Shown here piece by piece: positions 16,476 through 25,234 of a DNA stretch of 64,000 nucleotides (position 1 is its first letter; each line of letters begins with the position of its first letter). This stretch comes from Pseudomonadota bacterium (lineage in GTDB: Bacteria; Bdellovibrionota_C; UBA2361; SZUA-149; DAOLCO01), in the NCBI GenBank assembly GCA_027487795.1, contig JAIYCX010000039.1:124001-188000 (forward strand), in the 5' to 3' direction. The notes below the pieces were generated by a model. It saw only the letters and a list, made by a program, of their open reading frames with translations, ran no database searches and was not told where the DNA came from. A program made the translations under genes and the position numbers.

Positions 16476-17730
16476 ACTAGACTATTTCGGATATGCCCTT
16501 CCAGCTATCCCTCTTACACTAATTGGAACAACTTATTATTTGTACCTGCCAAAGTTGTATGAAAGCCAATTTGGCGTATCTTTAACCTTACTTGGATTTT
16601 GGTTGGCCATTGGTAGAATCTTCGATGCGATTACAGATCCTTTGTGTGGGTTTATCTCTGATAAATTAAGTGAACGGGGCAGAAAGAGAACTTTCTTAAT
16701 GCCAGCTGGTGCTATTCTTTTAGGTGGCTCCTTTTATTTTTTAGGGCATATTGGGCAGTATGTTGAGAATCCGACTGCAATACATTTTGGTTTACTGTCC
16801 TTGTTTATGTATTTAGGTAGTACACTTGTTACTGTTCCTTATGAAGTTCTTGGAGTCCAAATTACAGAGGATTCAAAATCAAGAGCTACGCTATTAGGTT
16901 TGAGAGATAGCAGTATAGTTCTAGCTACTTTGCTGTCAGCTATTTTGCCTACATTAATGGTTTCCTACAGTGGGCAGTCAAATGCATATAATTTAGTTAA
17001 GCTAAGCAGTATTTATAGTATTTTAGTAATACTTTTTGTTTTTATATTAATTTTTACTACTACTAAGTCTCAAAGAGTAAGTAATAAGACTGAAATAAAA
17101 ATAACTAATAGAAAAACATCCTTAGTAGAGTCACTAAGGGTTGTAAAAAAAGATACTAGATTTTTATTACTTTTTATATCTTTTGTAATTAATTCTCTTG
17201 GAGCCGCTATGCCTGCGACTCTTTTTTTCTTTTATTGTGAAAGGATATTATTAATTTCTGAGCAGCAGGCTAATATCTCTTTACTTTTATATTCAGGTTT
17301 TGGATTGCTATCAGTTCCAGTTTGGCTCTATTTGCTTCGTTTCTATAATAAAAAGATTTTATGGTTCATTTCGCAAATATTTAATGCCGGTTTTTTTATT
17401 CCAGTATATTGGCTTTCAGCAGGGGATTATAACTTCTATATCTTATTTATAATTCTTTCTTCATGTGGTTTCGGAGGTATTATGATTTTACCTTCGATTA
17501 TACAGGCTGATATAGTCTCTAATAGTAAATCTGCTAATGATTTAGATTTTAGCGGTGTATATATGGGATTATGGAGTGTTGGTAAAAAATTATCACAAGC
17601 AATAGGTGCAGGAGTGGCTCTTTATTTTGTTGATTTAGGAGGTGTTGATAATTTAAGATTGTTTTACACTCTAGTGCCAGCTTTATTATCTATTATATCA
17701 ATTACTCTAGCGTTAAGGTTAAAAGTCTAA
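16462..17730 (+). CDS. MFS transporter of the GPH (melibiose carrier-like) family
   Basis: A twelve-helix protein of 422 residues. LGFWLAIGRIFDAITDPLCG and ISDKLSERGRKRTFLMPAG form the MFS_2/GPH signature, with the D-x-x-x-D-P motif in helix 2 and the basic loop 2-3. The start is a TTG at 16462 inside the preceding gene; no better in-frame codon exists before the first helix. Close gene neighbours are lipid-modifying enzymes, as in the ECF-sigma-controlled cyclopropane-fatty-acid operons of gammaproteobacteria, where such a transporter of unknown substrate recurs. The next gene begins directly after the stop. Confidence 0.83.
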   Translation: MSLNKLDYFGYALPAIPLTLIGTTYYLYLPKLYESQFGVSLTLLGFWLAIGRIFDAITDPLCGFISDKLSERGRKRTFLMPAGAILLGGSFYFLGHIGQYVENPTAIHFGLLSLFMYLGSTLVTVPYEVLGVQITEDSKSRATLLGLRDSSIVLATLLSAILPTLMVSYSGQSNAYNLVKLSSIYSILVILFVFILIFTTTKSQRVSNKTEIKITNRKTSLVESLRVVKKDTRFLLLFISFVINSLGAAMPATLFFFYCERILLISEQQANISLLLYSGFGLLSVPVWLYLLRFYNKKILWFISQIFNAGFFIPVYWLSAGDYNFYILFIILSSCGFGGIMILPSIIQADIVSNSKSANDLDFSGVYMGLWSVGKKLSQAIGAGVALYFVDLGGVDNLRLFYTLVPALLSIISITLALRLKV

Positions 17731-18519
17731 ATGTCCCATAAAGAAGATTATTTTAAAGATAGAGTTATCTGGTTAATTGGCGCTAGTACTGGCATTGGAA
17801 ATGCTTTAGCACATAAGTTGTCAATTGAACCTTGTAAGGCTTTAATATTATCAGCAAGAAATGAAAATCAACTTGAAGACTTAAAAGCAGAGTTGGAAAA
17901 GTATAATACTAAGGCCACTATCAGTGTAAAAACTTTAGATGCTTCAAGTCAGGAATCAATAATCAAAAGATTTTCTGAGATTAAAGAAGAGCTCGGTAGT
18001 GTTGATACTTTAATATATAATGCAGGGATTTATACTGTTAGCGATTATAATAATTTCAAATCTTCTGAATATATTCAACAAATGGAGGTAAACTTTTTTG
18101 GTTCATTGTATGCAACTGAAGCAGTGCTACCTGATATGAGAATTAAAAAGCATGGTCATTTAGTTGTTGTTTCAAGTGTTGCAGGTTATAGGGCCTTACC
18201 TAGGGCTTTTGGATACGGATCTACTAAAGCCGCGATGACATATTTTTTTGATAGTTTAAGACTTCATCTAGAAGATGAGGGTATTCAGGTAACAACAGTT
18301 CATCCTGGTTTTGTTAAGACTAGACTGACTGATAAGAATGATTTTCAAATGCCTTTTTTGATGGAAGTTGATGAGGCGGCGGAAATTATGAAAGAGGGAA
18401 TTTGGAAACAAAAAAGAGATATAGCATTTCCTTTTATCTTTGTTTTTATACTTAAAACTTTAGGATTACTCCCCTTGTTTATTTATAATAGTTTGATCAA
18501 AAAGATAGGTATTAAATAA
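17731..18519 (+). CDS. Short-chain dehydrogenase/reductase
   Basis: A classical SDR of 262 residues. The cofactor loop GASTGIG stands at 17-23, with NAG in IYNAGIY. The catalytic Ser lies in VVSSVAG and the YxxxK pair in YGSTKAA. The basic residue after beta-2 (SARNEN) suggests NADP(H). The C-terminal 25 residues are hydrophobic (FIFVFILKTLGLLPLFIY), so the protein may sit on the membrane and act on a lipid. It is part of the contiguous lipid block: start adjoins the MFS stop, and the FAD gene follows after 3 nt. Confidence 0.88.
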   Translation: MSHKEDYFKDRVIWLIGASTGIGNALAHKLSIEPCKALILSARNENQLEDLKAELEKYNTKATISVKTLDASSQESIIKRFSEIKEELGSVDTLIYNAGIYTVSDYNNFKSSEYIQQMEVNFFGSLYATEAVLPDMRIKKHGHLVVVSSVAGYRALPRAFGYGSTKAAMTYFFDSLRLHLEDEGIQVTTVHPGFVKTRLTDKNDFQMPFLMEVDEAAEIMKEGIWKQKRDIAFPFIFVFILKTLGLLPLFIYNSLIKKIGIK

Positions 18520-18522
18520 TTT

Positions 18523-19797
18523 ATGGAGAGATTACCTACAGTCGCAGTTATTGGAGGAGGTATCTCAGGTATCTCTGCCGCACATTGTTTGCAAGATAAT
18601 TTTCAAGTAACTATTTTTGAATCAGCTAATTATCTGGGTGGTCATACTAATACAATTGAAGTTTCAGAGCCTAATAGAACTTTAGCAGTTGATACTGGAT
18701 TTATAGTTCTTAATGATTGTAATTATGGGATGCTACAACACTTATTTGAAAAGTGGAAAGTTCCAATTCGTTGGAGTGATATGTCTTTTAGTTTCTATGA
18801 TAAGACTAGAGACTTTTATTATGCAGGTACTGACATTTTCGGCCTATTTGCAAAAACTACTAATATATTTTCAGTCGAGTTTTATAAGTTTTTATTTGAA
18901 ATAAAACGTTTTGGAAGCCTTGCTAGTGATAGTTTAAATTCAGTTCAAAAAATTGACGTTAGTTATACTCTTGGAGATTTTTTAAAAGAGAATAATTTTA
19001 CCAGTTCTTTTATTAACGATTTTTTACTCCCTATGGGCTCTGCTATATGGTCAGTTCCACTTCCTCAAATATTAGATTTCCCAGCAAGATCATTTTTTCA
19101 ATTCTTTAAAAATCATGGTCTTTTAAATATCAAGGATAGACCAAGATGGCAGACTGTTGTTGGTGGAAGTAGATCTTATGTACAATCGTTTTTGTCTCAA
19201 TTTAAGGGTAAGGTTCTGCTAAATTCTAAAGTTGTAAGTGTTAGTAGATCTAATGGTAGTGTAAAACTTAATTTTGAGAACGCTAGTAATCAAGAATTTG
19301 ATTACGTTGTATTTGCAACGCACGCAGATCAGACATTAAAAATGTTAGAATCGCCTACAGCACTTGAGGAACAGCTCTTATCCTCATGGACATACCAAAA
19401 TAACATAGCAATTTTGCATACTGATAGCTCTATATTACCCCCTAAAAAAGCCGCTTGGGCATCTTGGAATTATTATAGTTCTGATAAGGAGAATGGACAA
19501 AACAAAGCTTTGGTAACTTATTATATGAATAAGTTACAAGGGATAGATTCTGCCACTGATTATTTTGTTTCGCTAAATTCTGAGAATTTGATTGATCCTT
19601 CAAAAATTATCAAAAAAATTAACTACGCACATCCAGTATATACAATTGATGCAATTTCATCTCAGGACAAATTCATGGAGATGCAAGGGAAACAAAGATC
19701 CTTTTTTTGTGGCTCTTACTTCGGACACGGATTTCACGAAGACGGAGCAAGGTCGGGAATGATTGCTGGTTTAATGATCAATGATTTTGTTACCTAA
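18523..19797 (+). CDS. FAD-dependent NAD(P)-binding amine-oxidase-like oxidoreductase
   Basis: The Rossmann start VAVIGGGISGISAAHCL (Gly11, Gly13, Gly16) is followed by IFESANYLGGHTNTI, the amine-oxidase/phytoene-desaturase FAD signature. The C-terminal FCGSYFGHGFHEDGARSG supplies the second flavin-binding block. Proteins of this COG2907 type lie next to cyclopropane fatty acid synthases in many proteobacteria and are expected to oxidise or desaturate a fatty-acyl chain; the precise reaction is unproven. The stop shares one base with the start of the next gene, indicating coupled translation. Confidence 0.87.
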   Translation: MERLPTVAVIGGGISGISAAHCLQDNFQVTIFESANYLGGHTNTIEVSEPNRTLAVDTGFIVLNDCNYGMLQHLFEKWKVPIRWSDMSFSFYDKTRDFYYAGTDIFGLFAKTTNIFSVEFYKFLFEIKRFGSLASDSLNSVQKIDVSYTLGDFLKENNFTSSFINDFLLPMGSAIWSVPLPQILDFPARSFFQFFKNHGLLNIKDRPRWQTVVGGSRSYVQSFLSQFKGKVLLNSKVVSVSRSNGSVKLNFENASNQEFDYVVFATHADQTLKMLESPTALEEQLLSSWTYQNNIAILHTDSSILPPKKAAWASWNYYSSDKENGQNKALVTYYMNKLQGIDSATDYFVSLNSENLIDPSKIIKKINYAHPVYTIDAISSQDKFMEMQGKQRSFFCGSYFGHGFHEDGARSGMIAGLMINDFVT

Positions 19798-21815
19798 TGA
19801 CAGTTTTTCATACTTCAATTATGAAAGGGGAAGTTTTTCATCAAAGAAACAAGCCCAAAATTCATAGTTTTACATATCCAGTATTTTTTCTTAGGATAGT
19901 TTTAGAGAGTTATAAAAGTGACTTCTCTAAGGTAAGTAAGTTCTTACTTTCTAATGAGCCTAAAAAATCTATCTTAAGTTTCTCAGAAGAAGATTACCTA
20001 AAGGGCTACTCCGGAGACTTAAAAGAAAAGGTTTCTAAGGTATTAAAAGAACATGGAGAGTTAGAATATCCTGAGACAATAGTTCTATATACTTTACCTA
20101 GGATATTTAACTATGTATTTAATCCTGTTAGTTTTTTTGTAGTTTATTCTAAAAAGGGTGACTTATTAGCTTTAATAGCAGAAGTGCATAATACCTTTAA
20201 AGAAGCATACCTTTATGTTCTTACCAAATCTAAGCTGAGACCTGATAGTCATTCAAATTCTAGAGTTAATTTTGAAGATTGTAAGGAATTTCATGTTTCA
20301 CCGTTTTTTGATAGGGAAGGTGAGTACATATTTTCTATTAAAGATAGCTTATTTGCTACTGATATAAGAGTTAATCTCAAAAAAGAAGATAAGATTATAT
20401 TTGTTTCAAAGCTAGAAGGGGAAAGTTCTAAACTTACTTCTAGAAATATAATCAAAACTATTATTCTTTATCCAATGTCTATAGTTGGAACCTTTCCTAG
20501 AATAGTATGGCAAGCAGTGTTATTAAAGTTTGTAAAAGGATTAAAAGTGTATAGTAAGCCGATTGCGGAAGGACGCACATTACTTCAACAAAGTGGACCA
20601 GGAATATTACAAAAAATATCTCTTGATATGTTCAAAAATTTTATAATGAAAGCTAGGTGTGGCCAGTTAGAGGTTGCTTTCCCAGATGGTTCGAGTTTTA
20701 TCACTAAAGAAAGCTATCCGGGACCACAAGCAAGGATAGAAGTAAAGAATTACAATTTATTTACTAGAAGTTTTTTTAGTGGGGATATCGGCTTTGGAGA
20801 ATCTTATGTAGATAACGAATGGGATTCACCTGATCTTACAGAAGTATTATCATTCTTTTCAAATAATATTCAATACATCAGTGATAGGAAAGTTATAACT
20901 TCTTATTTAGGCAGAATATTAAACTTAATATTACACAGAAAAAATAAAAATTCTCACAAGGGAAGTAAAAAAAATATACATGCACATTATGATCTAAGTA
21001 ATGATCTTTTTACTAGATTCTTATGTGATAAAACTATGTACTCTTCAGCAATTTTTAGAGAAGAGAGTTCTTCTATTAGTGAATTAGATTTAGACTTAGG
21101 CCAGCAGGAAAAGTTAAAATCAATTTGTGAAAAAGCTAAATTAAAGCCATCTGATCATGTGCTAGAAATTGGATGTGGTTGGGGTGGTTTTGCTATTTTC
21201 GCAGCTAAAAATTACGGATGTAAAGTTACAGGAATCACCCTTTCAGAAGAGCAGCTTAAGTTAGCAAAAGAGAGAGTTTCTGATGCAAAACTAGAACATC
21301 TTATCGATCTTAAAATTTGCGATTATCGTGATCTTGAAGGACAATTCTCTAAGATTGTTTCTATTGAAATGATCGAAGCTGTAGGTAAGGAGTTTTTACC
21401 TGACTTTTTTGCTAAATGTGATCAGCTATTAGAGCCAAATGGCATAATAGTCCTACAATCTATATTAATACCAGATCAAAGATATAAAGCTTATTCCTTA
21501 GGTAGCGATTGGTTGCAGAAATACATTTTCCCTGGAGGACATTGTCCTTCGCTTTCTTCATTATCATTATCAGCGGCATCCTCATCTTCTTTAGTTATTT
21601 CTGGTATCGAAAGTTTTCCAGAAAGTTATGCCAATACTTTGCATATATGGAGAAAAAAGTTTTTAGAAAATTGGGAAGATATTAGAAAATATAATTTCGA
21701 TGATAGATTTAAAAGAATGTGGTTATATTATTTAAGTTATTGCGAGGCTGGTTTCAGATCTAGGTTAGTTGATGTTCAGCAAATAGTTTTTTCTAGAACA
21801 ATAAGAGAATTATAA
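19797..21815 (+). CDS. DUF1365 - cyclopropane-fatty-acyl-phospholipid synthase fusion
   Basis: Two proteins usually encoded separately are joined here in 672 residues. Residues 1 to about 230 are DUF1365, with HSFTYPVFFLRI, PRIFNYVFNPVSFFVVY, AEVHNTFKEAYLY and FHVSPFF. After a linker, residues 265-672 form a CFA synthase: SAM-binding LEIGCGWGG at 456-464, GITLSEEQ, MIEAVG, FPGGHCPSL, and the C-terminal YLSYCEAGFRSR. CFA synthases methylenate double bonds of membrane phospholipids. In the family operons DUF1365 lies immediately before cfa, so fusion suggests the two proteins cooperate physically. No frameshift is needed to read through. Confidence 0.9.
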   Translation: MTVFHTSIMKGEVFHQRNKPKIHSFTYPVFFLRIVLESYKSDFSKVSKFLLSNEPKKSILSFSEEDYLKGYSGDLKEKVSKVLKEHGELEYPETIVLYTLPRIFNYVFNPVSFFVVYSKKGDLLALIAEVHNTFKEAYLYVLTKSKLRPDSHSNSRVNFEDCKEFHVSPFFDREGEYIFSIKDSLFATDIRVNLKKEDKIIFVSKLEGESSKLTSRNIIKTIILYPMSIVGTFPRIVWQAVLLKFVKGLKVYSKPIAEGRTLLQQSGPGILQKISLDMFKNFIMKARCGQLEVAFPDGSSFITKESYPGPQARIEVKNYNLFTRSFFSGDIGFGESYVDNEWDSPDLTEVLSFFSNNIQYISDRKVITSYLGRILNLILHRKNKNSHKGSKKNIHAHYDLSNDLFTRFLCDKTMYSSAIFREESSSISELDLDLGQQEKLKSICEKAKLKPSDHVLEIGCGWGGFAIFAAKNYGCKVTGITLSEEQLKLAKERVSDAKLEHLIDLKICDYRDLEGQFSKIVSIEMIEAVGKEFLPDFFAKCDQLLEPNGIIVLQSILIPDQRYKAYSLGSDWLQKYIFPGGHCPSLSSLSLSAASSSSLVISGIESFPESYANTLHIWRKKFLENWEDIRKYNFDDRFKRMWLYYLSYCEAGFRSRLVDVQQIVFSRTIREL

Positions 21816-22424
21816 ATGTATTTCAAAAATACTAAAATTTTATTATTTATTTTCTTCTATATACTTCCGTCTATAGCTTTTTCTGAAACTGGAGTAACCG
21901 AGACTCAATTATCTGAAAAGGGCATTTGTACTAAAAATGCATGTTTTGAGAGTTATCAAGATTATTCAAAACAAAGACTTAAAATCGCTGGAAGTGCAGA
22001 TTACGATTATTTATTTTTTAAAGTTTATTCTGCGGCACTTTATGCTGAACCTGAGTTCTTATATAAAAAAGAATTCAATCCTCTTGATGGGCAGTCCTCT
22101 ATCGTTCTACTACTTAAATATCATAGGGAAATATCAGGTAAAGAGTTTTGTGATAGTACTAAGTATTATATAAAGAAATCTAGACCAGAAGATATAGACT
22201 TTAGTAAAGAGCTTGATGGCTTATGTAAATCATATGAAGATATTAAAATAGGAGATAACTACTCTTTAGTGTACGATAGTAAATCTCAGAAATCATGTTT
22301 AAATAAAAATGGTATTGAAAAGTACTGTGCTTCTGGGGTGGATTTTTTTAAAGCATATGCTGGTATTTGGTTATCAGAGACTGGAGTTAGTGATGAATTT
22401 GCAAAAAAACTTAATTCAAGATGA
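21816..22424 (+). CDS. Secreted chalcone-isomerase-like protein
   Basis: A cleavable signal peptide (MYFKNTKILLFIFFYILPSIAF) precedes a domain with KIAGSADYDYLFFKVYSAALY, ISGKEFCDSTKYY and VDFFKAYAGIWLSETGVS, matching the bacterial chalcone isomerase-like domain pattern. These proteins share the fold of plant chalcone isomerases and fatty-acid-binding proteins but generally lack isomerase activity. A periplasmic fatty-acid-binding role is a reasonable reading beside lipid enzymes. Start adjoins the previous stop; the ECF sigma gene starts 32 nt before this gene ends. Confidence 0.78.
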   Translation: MYFKNTKILLFIFFYILPSIAFSETGVTETQLSEKGICTKNACFESYQDYSKQRLKIAGSADYDYLFFKVYSAALYAEPEFLYKKEFNPLDGQSSIVLLLKYHREISGKEFCDSTKYYIKKSRPEDIDFSKELDGLCKSYEDIKIGDNYSLVYDSKSQKSCLNKNGIEKYCASGVDFFKAYAGIWLSETGVSDEFAKKLNSR

Positions 22425-23007
22425 GATTCCGGAGAAGAGTCCTAAGCTCTCTGGTATTGATACTCCTGATAAGTGGTTAAGTGATTACGGAGACTATTTA
22501 TTTAGATATGCAGTATTGCAACTAAAAGATAAGTCATTAGCAGAAGATTTAGTTCAAGATACTTTTGTTTCTGCATATAAAGCTAGAGATCAATTTCAGG
22601 GTAAGAGCTCTGTTAAAACTTGGCTAGTTACTATCCTTAGAAATAAAATAATTGATTTAGTTAGAAAAAAACAAAGAGTTTCTTTTTTATCTGTAGAAAA
22701 TTTCGATGATGATCCTGTTATTAGAAATAATTTTAATGGTGCTGGCATTTGGTCTAAGTGGCTAAATTCTTGGGGAAGTAGTCCTGAAGCATTACTAGAA
22801 CAGTCTCAGTTTATGGACCAGTTTCAATCTTGTCTCAGTAAACTTCCTGAAAATCTAAGAGCTGTTTTTGTAATGCGTAACATCGATGAGCTGTCTACTG
22901 AGGAGATATGTGAGAAGCTAGACATTAGTTCTAATAATGTTTGGGTTATATTGTATCGATCTAGAATGAGACTTAGAGAGTGTTTAGAAGCTAATTGGAA
23001 ATCATAG
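22393..23007 (+). CDS. ECF sigma factor (sigma-70 family)
   Basis: Region 2 (DYLFRYAVLQLKDKSLAED, LVQDTFVSAYKA, WLVTILRNKIIDLVRKK) and region 4 (LPENLRAVFVMR, LSTEEICEKLDISSNNVWV, LYRSRMRLRECLE) are intact, with no regions 1.1 or 3, as expected of extracytoplasmic-function sigmas. The open frame extends to 22309, but ATG 22393 is preferred because GGAG stands 6 nt upstream and the N-terminus then fits. It is coupled to the upstream lipid genes and followed 10 nt later by a zinc-finger protein, so it probably directs transcription of this block under membrane or oxidative stress. Confidence 0.93.
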   Translation: MNLQKNLIQDEIPEKSPKLSGIDTPDKWLSDYGDYLFRYAVLQLKDKSLAEDLVQDTFVSAYKARDQFQGKSSVKTWLVTILRNKIIDLVRKKQRVSFLSVENFDDDPVIRNNFNGAGIWSKWLNSWGSSPEALLEQSQFMDQFQSCLSKLPENLRAVFVMRNIDELSTEEICEKLDISSNNVWVILYRSRMRLRECLEANWKS

Positions 23008-23017
23008 GAGAATAAAA

Positions 23018-23302
23018 ATGGAAGAACCTGATAAAAATAACAGTGCAATTAGTTTGAAATCATTTTTGTGTTGTCAGGAGTATTCAAAACTTTGTTGTTT
23101 AGGAAAAGACTCCAATTTGTCTTTAGCATCTAGAATCGCAAAGTCATTTCACCATTTATTCTGTTTTACTTGCAGAAGATTTTCAAAGCAAATCAATGTT
23201 ATCGATGGCGCGTGTAAGAAAGTATTAGAGAAAGAAAGCGAATCATGTAAGCTTTCTGAAGACGCTAAGAATAGGATAAAGTCTTTAATGAAAGAAGAGT
23301 AA
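23018..23302 (+). CDS. Zinc-finger (zf-HC2-like) anti-sigma factor candidate
   Basis: A 94-residue cytoplasmic protein with CCQEYSKLCCLGKDSNLSL at its start and FHHLFCFTCRRFSKQ after it. The His-x3-Cys-x2-Cys spacing of HLFCFTC and the neighbouring Arg/Phe/Gln are those of the small zf-HC2 proteins that sit directly behind ECF sigma genes and hold them inactive. It has no membrane helix, so it would sense a cytoplasmic signal. Its ribosome site AGGAG is strong, 8 nt before the ATG. Six further cysteines near the N-terminus could make it redox-sensitive. Function is inferred from pattern and position. Confidence 0.72.
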   Translation: MEEPDKNNSAISLKSFLCCQEYSKLCCLGKDSNLSLASRIAKSFHHLFCFTCRRFSKQINVIDGACKKVLEKESESCKLSEDAKNRIKSLMKEE

Positions 23303-23323
23303 GATTATTTAGTATTCTTCTTT
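23291..23323. terminator. Possible bidirectional terminator between convergent operons
   Basis: An inverted repeat with 9 of 10 matching positions (AAAGAAGAGT against ATTCTTCTTT) and a 13-nt loop spans the adjoining stops of the anti-sigma and wecA-like genes. T-rich flanks exist on both sides. The long loop makes it weak. Confidence 0.35.
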
Positions 23324-24405
23324 AATTCTTTAAGAGAATTATTATAAATGTTCTTAGATCTTTTAATATTTAATGTAAATTGGTTAGCTACTAAATAAAA
23401 GCAACTACCTAATAAAACAATAAATAATAATGTTAGAGTGCTGTTTGCTTCTCTAAGATACCAAGCAAAAGCTATAACTAAAATATTAAAACAAACTAAA
23501 ATACTCGTAGTGCCTGTGTGGCCGACCCCGTTATTAAGTAAGATATGATGTATGTGGTTTCTCTCTGCAACGAAAGGAGATCTGCCTTGAATTATTCGGA
23601 TAGAGAAAACTCTAACTGCATCAAAAAGAGGCACAAAGATTATTGCCATTGCTATAATAGGACCACTAAGAGAATTTAGATAATTATTTTCAGTTATATT
23701 AGAAGATACTTCGATTAATTTTATAGCGAAAATAGAGTTAATAAGACCTAATATTAGTGAGCCAGTATCTCCCATGAAAACTTTCGCTGGATGAATATTA
23801 AATAATAAAAAAGCTACTAAAGCGCCTAGTAGGCTACTACAGAGTACCGCATAATGAAGTTGATTTGTTAGAAAAAAGAAAGTTCCAAATATAAAAGTAC
23901 TTAAACAACCAAGGCTAGAGCTTAAGCCATCAATTCCGTCGATTAAGTTATAAGCATTGATAATTAAGATAATAGTTAAGAAGGTCAGAACAAGTGAGAA
24001 CAGTGGTGATATCTGGTGGAGTCCAAACAAGCTATGAAAGCTATTAATTAGTAAGTCTTGTTTGAAAACTAAAATAGCAGCTGCAAGAATTTCTCCAATA
24101 AATTTTTTCTTAGGGCTGATACCAACAAGGTCATCTTTTAATCCTAAGAAGAAGATAATAATCGAAGCTGCTACTATGCTATAAAGATCGTTATTGGTCC
24201 CTTCGTAAGGCCAAAATATACAAGAAGAAATTATAACAGCTAAAAAGATAGCTACTCCTCCAAATGGAGAAACTGGTTCTTTATGTATCTTTCTCTGCGA
24301 TGGAGTATCAAACAAATTCTTTTGATGACTAACTTTTATAATAACAGGTAAGCTTATAAAAGTTATGATGAAAGATGTAAGTAGTGCAATCGATATTATT
24401 AGCAT
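23305..24405 (-). CDS. Polyprenyl-phosphate N-acetylhexosamine-1-phosphate transferase, WecA/TagO type
   Basis: A 366-residue protein with about ten membrane helices. It shows PFGGVAIFLA, the Asp-rich LGLKDDLVGISPKKK, NLIDGIDGLSSSLG, KVFMGDTGSL and the cytoplasmic RNHIHHILL, the full MraY/WecA/TagO set. It transfers a HexNAc-1-phosphate from UDP-HexNAc to undecaprenyl phosphate and so starts a surface glycan. The family does not show which sugar is used; a GlcNAc, FucNAc or QuiNAc donor are all possible. It lies at the left border of the glycan locus on the opposite strand to most of it. Confidence 0.9.
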   Translation of the reverse strand: MLIISIALLTSFIITFISLPVIIKVSHQKNLFDTPSQRKIHKEPVSPFGGVAIFLAVIISSCIFWPYEGTNNDLYSIVAASIIIFFLGLKDDLVGISPKKKFIGEILAAAILVFKQDLLINSFHSLFGLHQISPLFSLVLTFLTIILIINAYNLIDGIDGLSSSLGCLSTFIFGTFFFLTNQLHYAVLCSSLLGALVAFLLFNIHPAKVFMGDTGSLILGLINSIFAIKLIEVSSNITENNYLNSLSGPIIAMAIIFVPLFDAVRVFSIRIIQGRSPFVAERNHIHHILLNNGVGHTGTTSILVCFNILVIAFAWYLREANSTLTLLFIVLLGSCFYLVANQFTLNIKRSKNIYNNSLKELKKNTK

Positions 24406-24642
24406 GTTTTAACTACTAAATGCCTTTGATCTTCTATCAATAAAATAAAATTAGTATTTATATTACTAATAGCCCTTTATTTGTATACTTCGTCAAGAGA
24501 TATTTTAAGAACACTTTTTTCGCCGATCTCTTATGCAAATAGTATGTTTATAAGAGGCTACTTTATTTGTAGTCGTGCTAGACTTCATGATGTATTTTTG
24601 TGTTAACTATTATTTAATAAATATCAATTTAAAGTTGTAAAA

Positions 24643-25233
24643 TTGTCTAATTATTTTTGTCATGAAACAGCTGTCGTAGATCCTGACTGCGAAATTGGAA
24701 GCGATACAAAAATTTGGCATTTCTCCCACATCATGAGTGGAGCTAAGATCGCTGAAAATTGTAACCTTGGTCAGAATGTAGTTGTGTCACCTGGTGTTAC
24801 TCTTGGTCGTAATTGTAAAGTGCAAAATAACGTTTCATTATACACTGGGGTTATATGTGATGAGGATGTCTTTATCGGGCCATCTGTAGTCTTCACAAAT
24901 GTCATAAACCCAAGAAGTGCAATTAATAGACGTCATGATTACCAAAAAACAAAAGTTGGAAGAGGGGCAAGTATCGGAGCGAATGCCACTATTGTTTGTG
25001 GCCATGATATCGGTGAATATGCCTTTATAGGTGCAGGTGCGGTAGTCACTAAAAATGTACCTCCTTACGCGCTAGTTATTGGAAATCCAGCAAGGCAATC
25101 AGGTTGGATCAGTGAATATGGCCATAAATTAAATTTTAAGAATGGAGTAGCAATATGTCCAGAATCTGAGCAGTGCTACTCTTTGGAGATAATCAAAGAT
25201 ACAAATCAGCAACTAGTTAAGAGAATAAGCTAA
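24643..25233 (+). CDS. wbpD: WbpD-like UDP-2-acetamido-3-amino-glucuronate N-acetyltransferase
   Basis: A left-handed beta-helix acetyltransferase of 196 residues: hexapeptide repeats run from VVDPDCEIGSDTKIWHFSHI through IGAGAVVTKNVPPYALVIGN. The opening motif, the INPRSAINR turn and the end GNPARQSGWISEYG are those of WbpD/WlbB enzymes, which acetylate the 3-amino group of UDP-GlcNAc3NA using acetyl-CoA. The start is a TTG, chosen because it places the N-terminus where the family begins. A leader of about 235 nt precedes it with no JUMPstart or ops element seen. The WbpB-like gene follows after 1 nt. Confidence 0.87.
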   Translation: MSNYFCHETAVVDPDCEIGSDTKIWHFSHIMSGAKIAENCNLGQNVVVSPGVTLGRNCKVQNNVSLYTGVICDEDVFIGPSVVFTNVINPRSAINRRHDYQKTKVGRGASIGANATIVCGHDIGEYAFIGAGAVVTKNVPPYALVIGNPARQSGWISEYGHKLNFKNGVAICPESEQCYSLEIIKDTNQQLVKRIS

Positions 25234-25234
25234 A

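Noticed and set aside
24406-24642. Possible JUMPstart/ops (RfaH) element or riboswitch in the leader before the WbpD-like gene
   Set aside because: No GGCGGTAGC-like core or convincing conserved structure was found; only short AT-rich inverted repeats are present.
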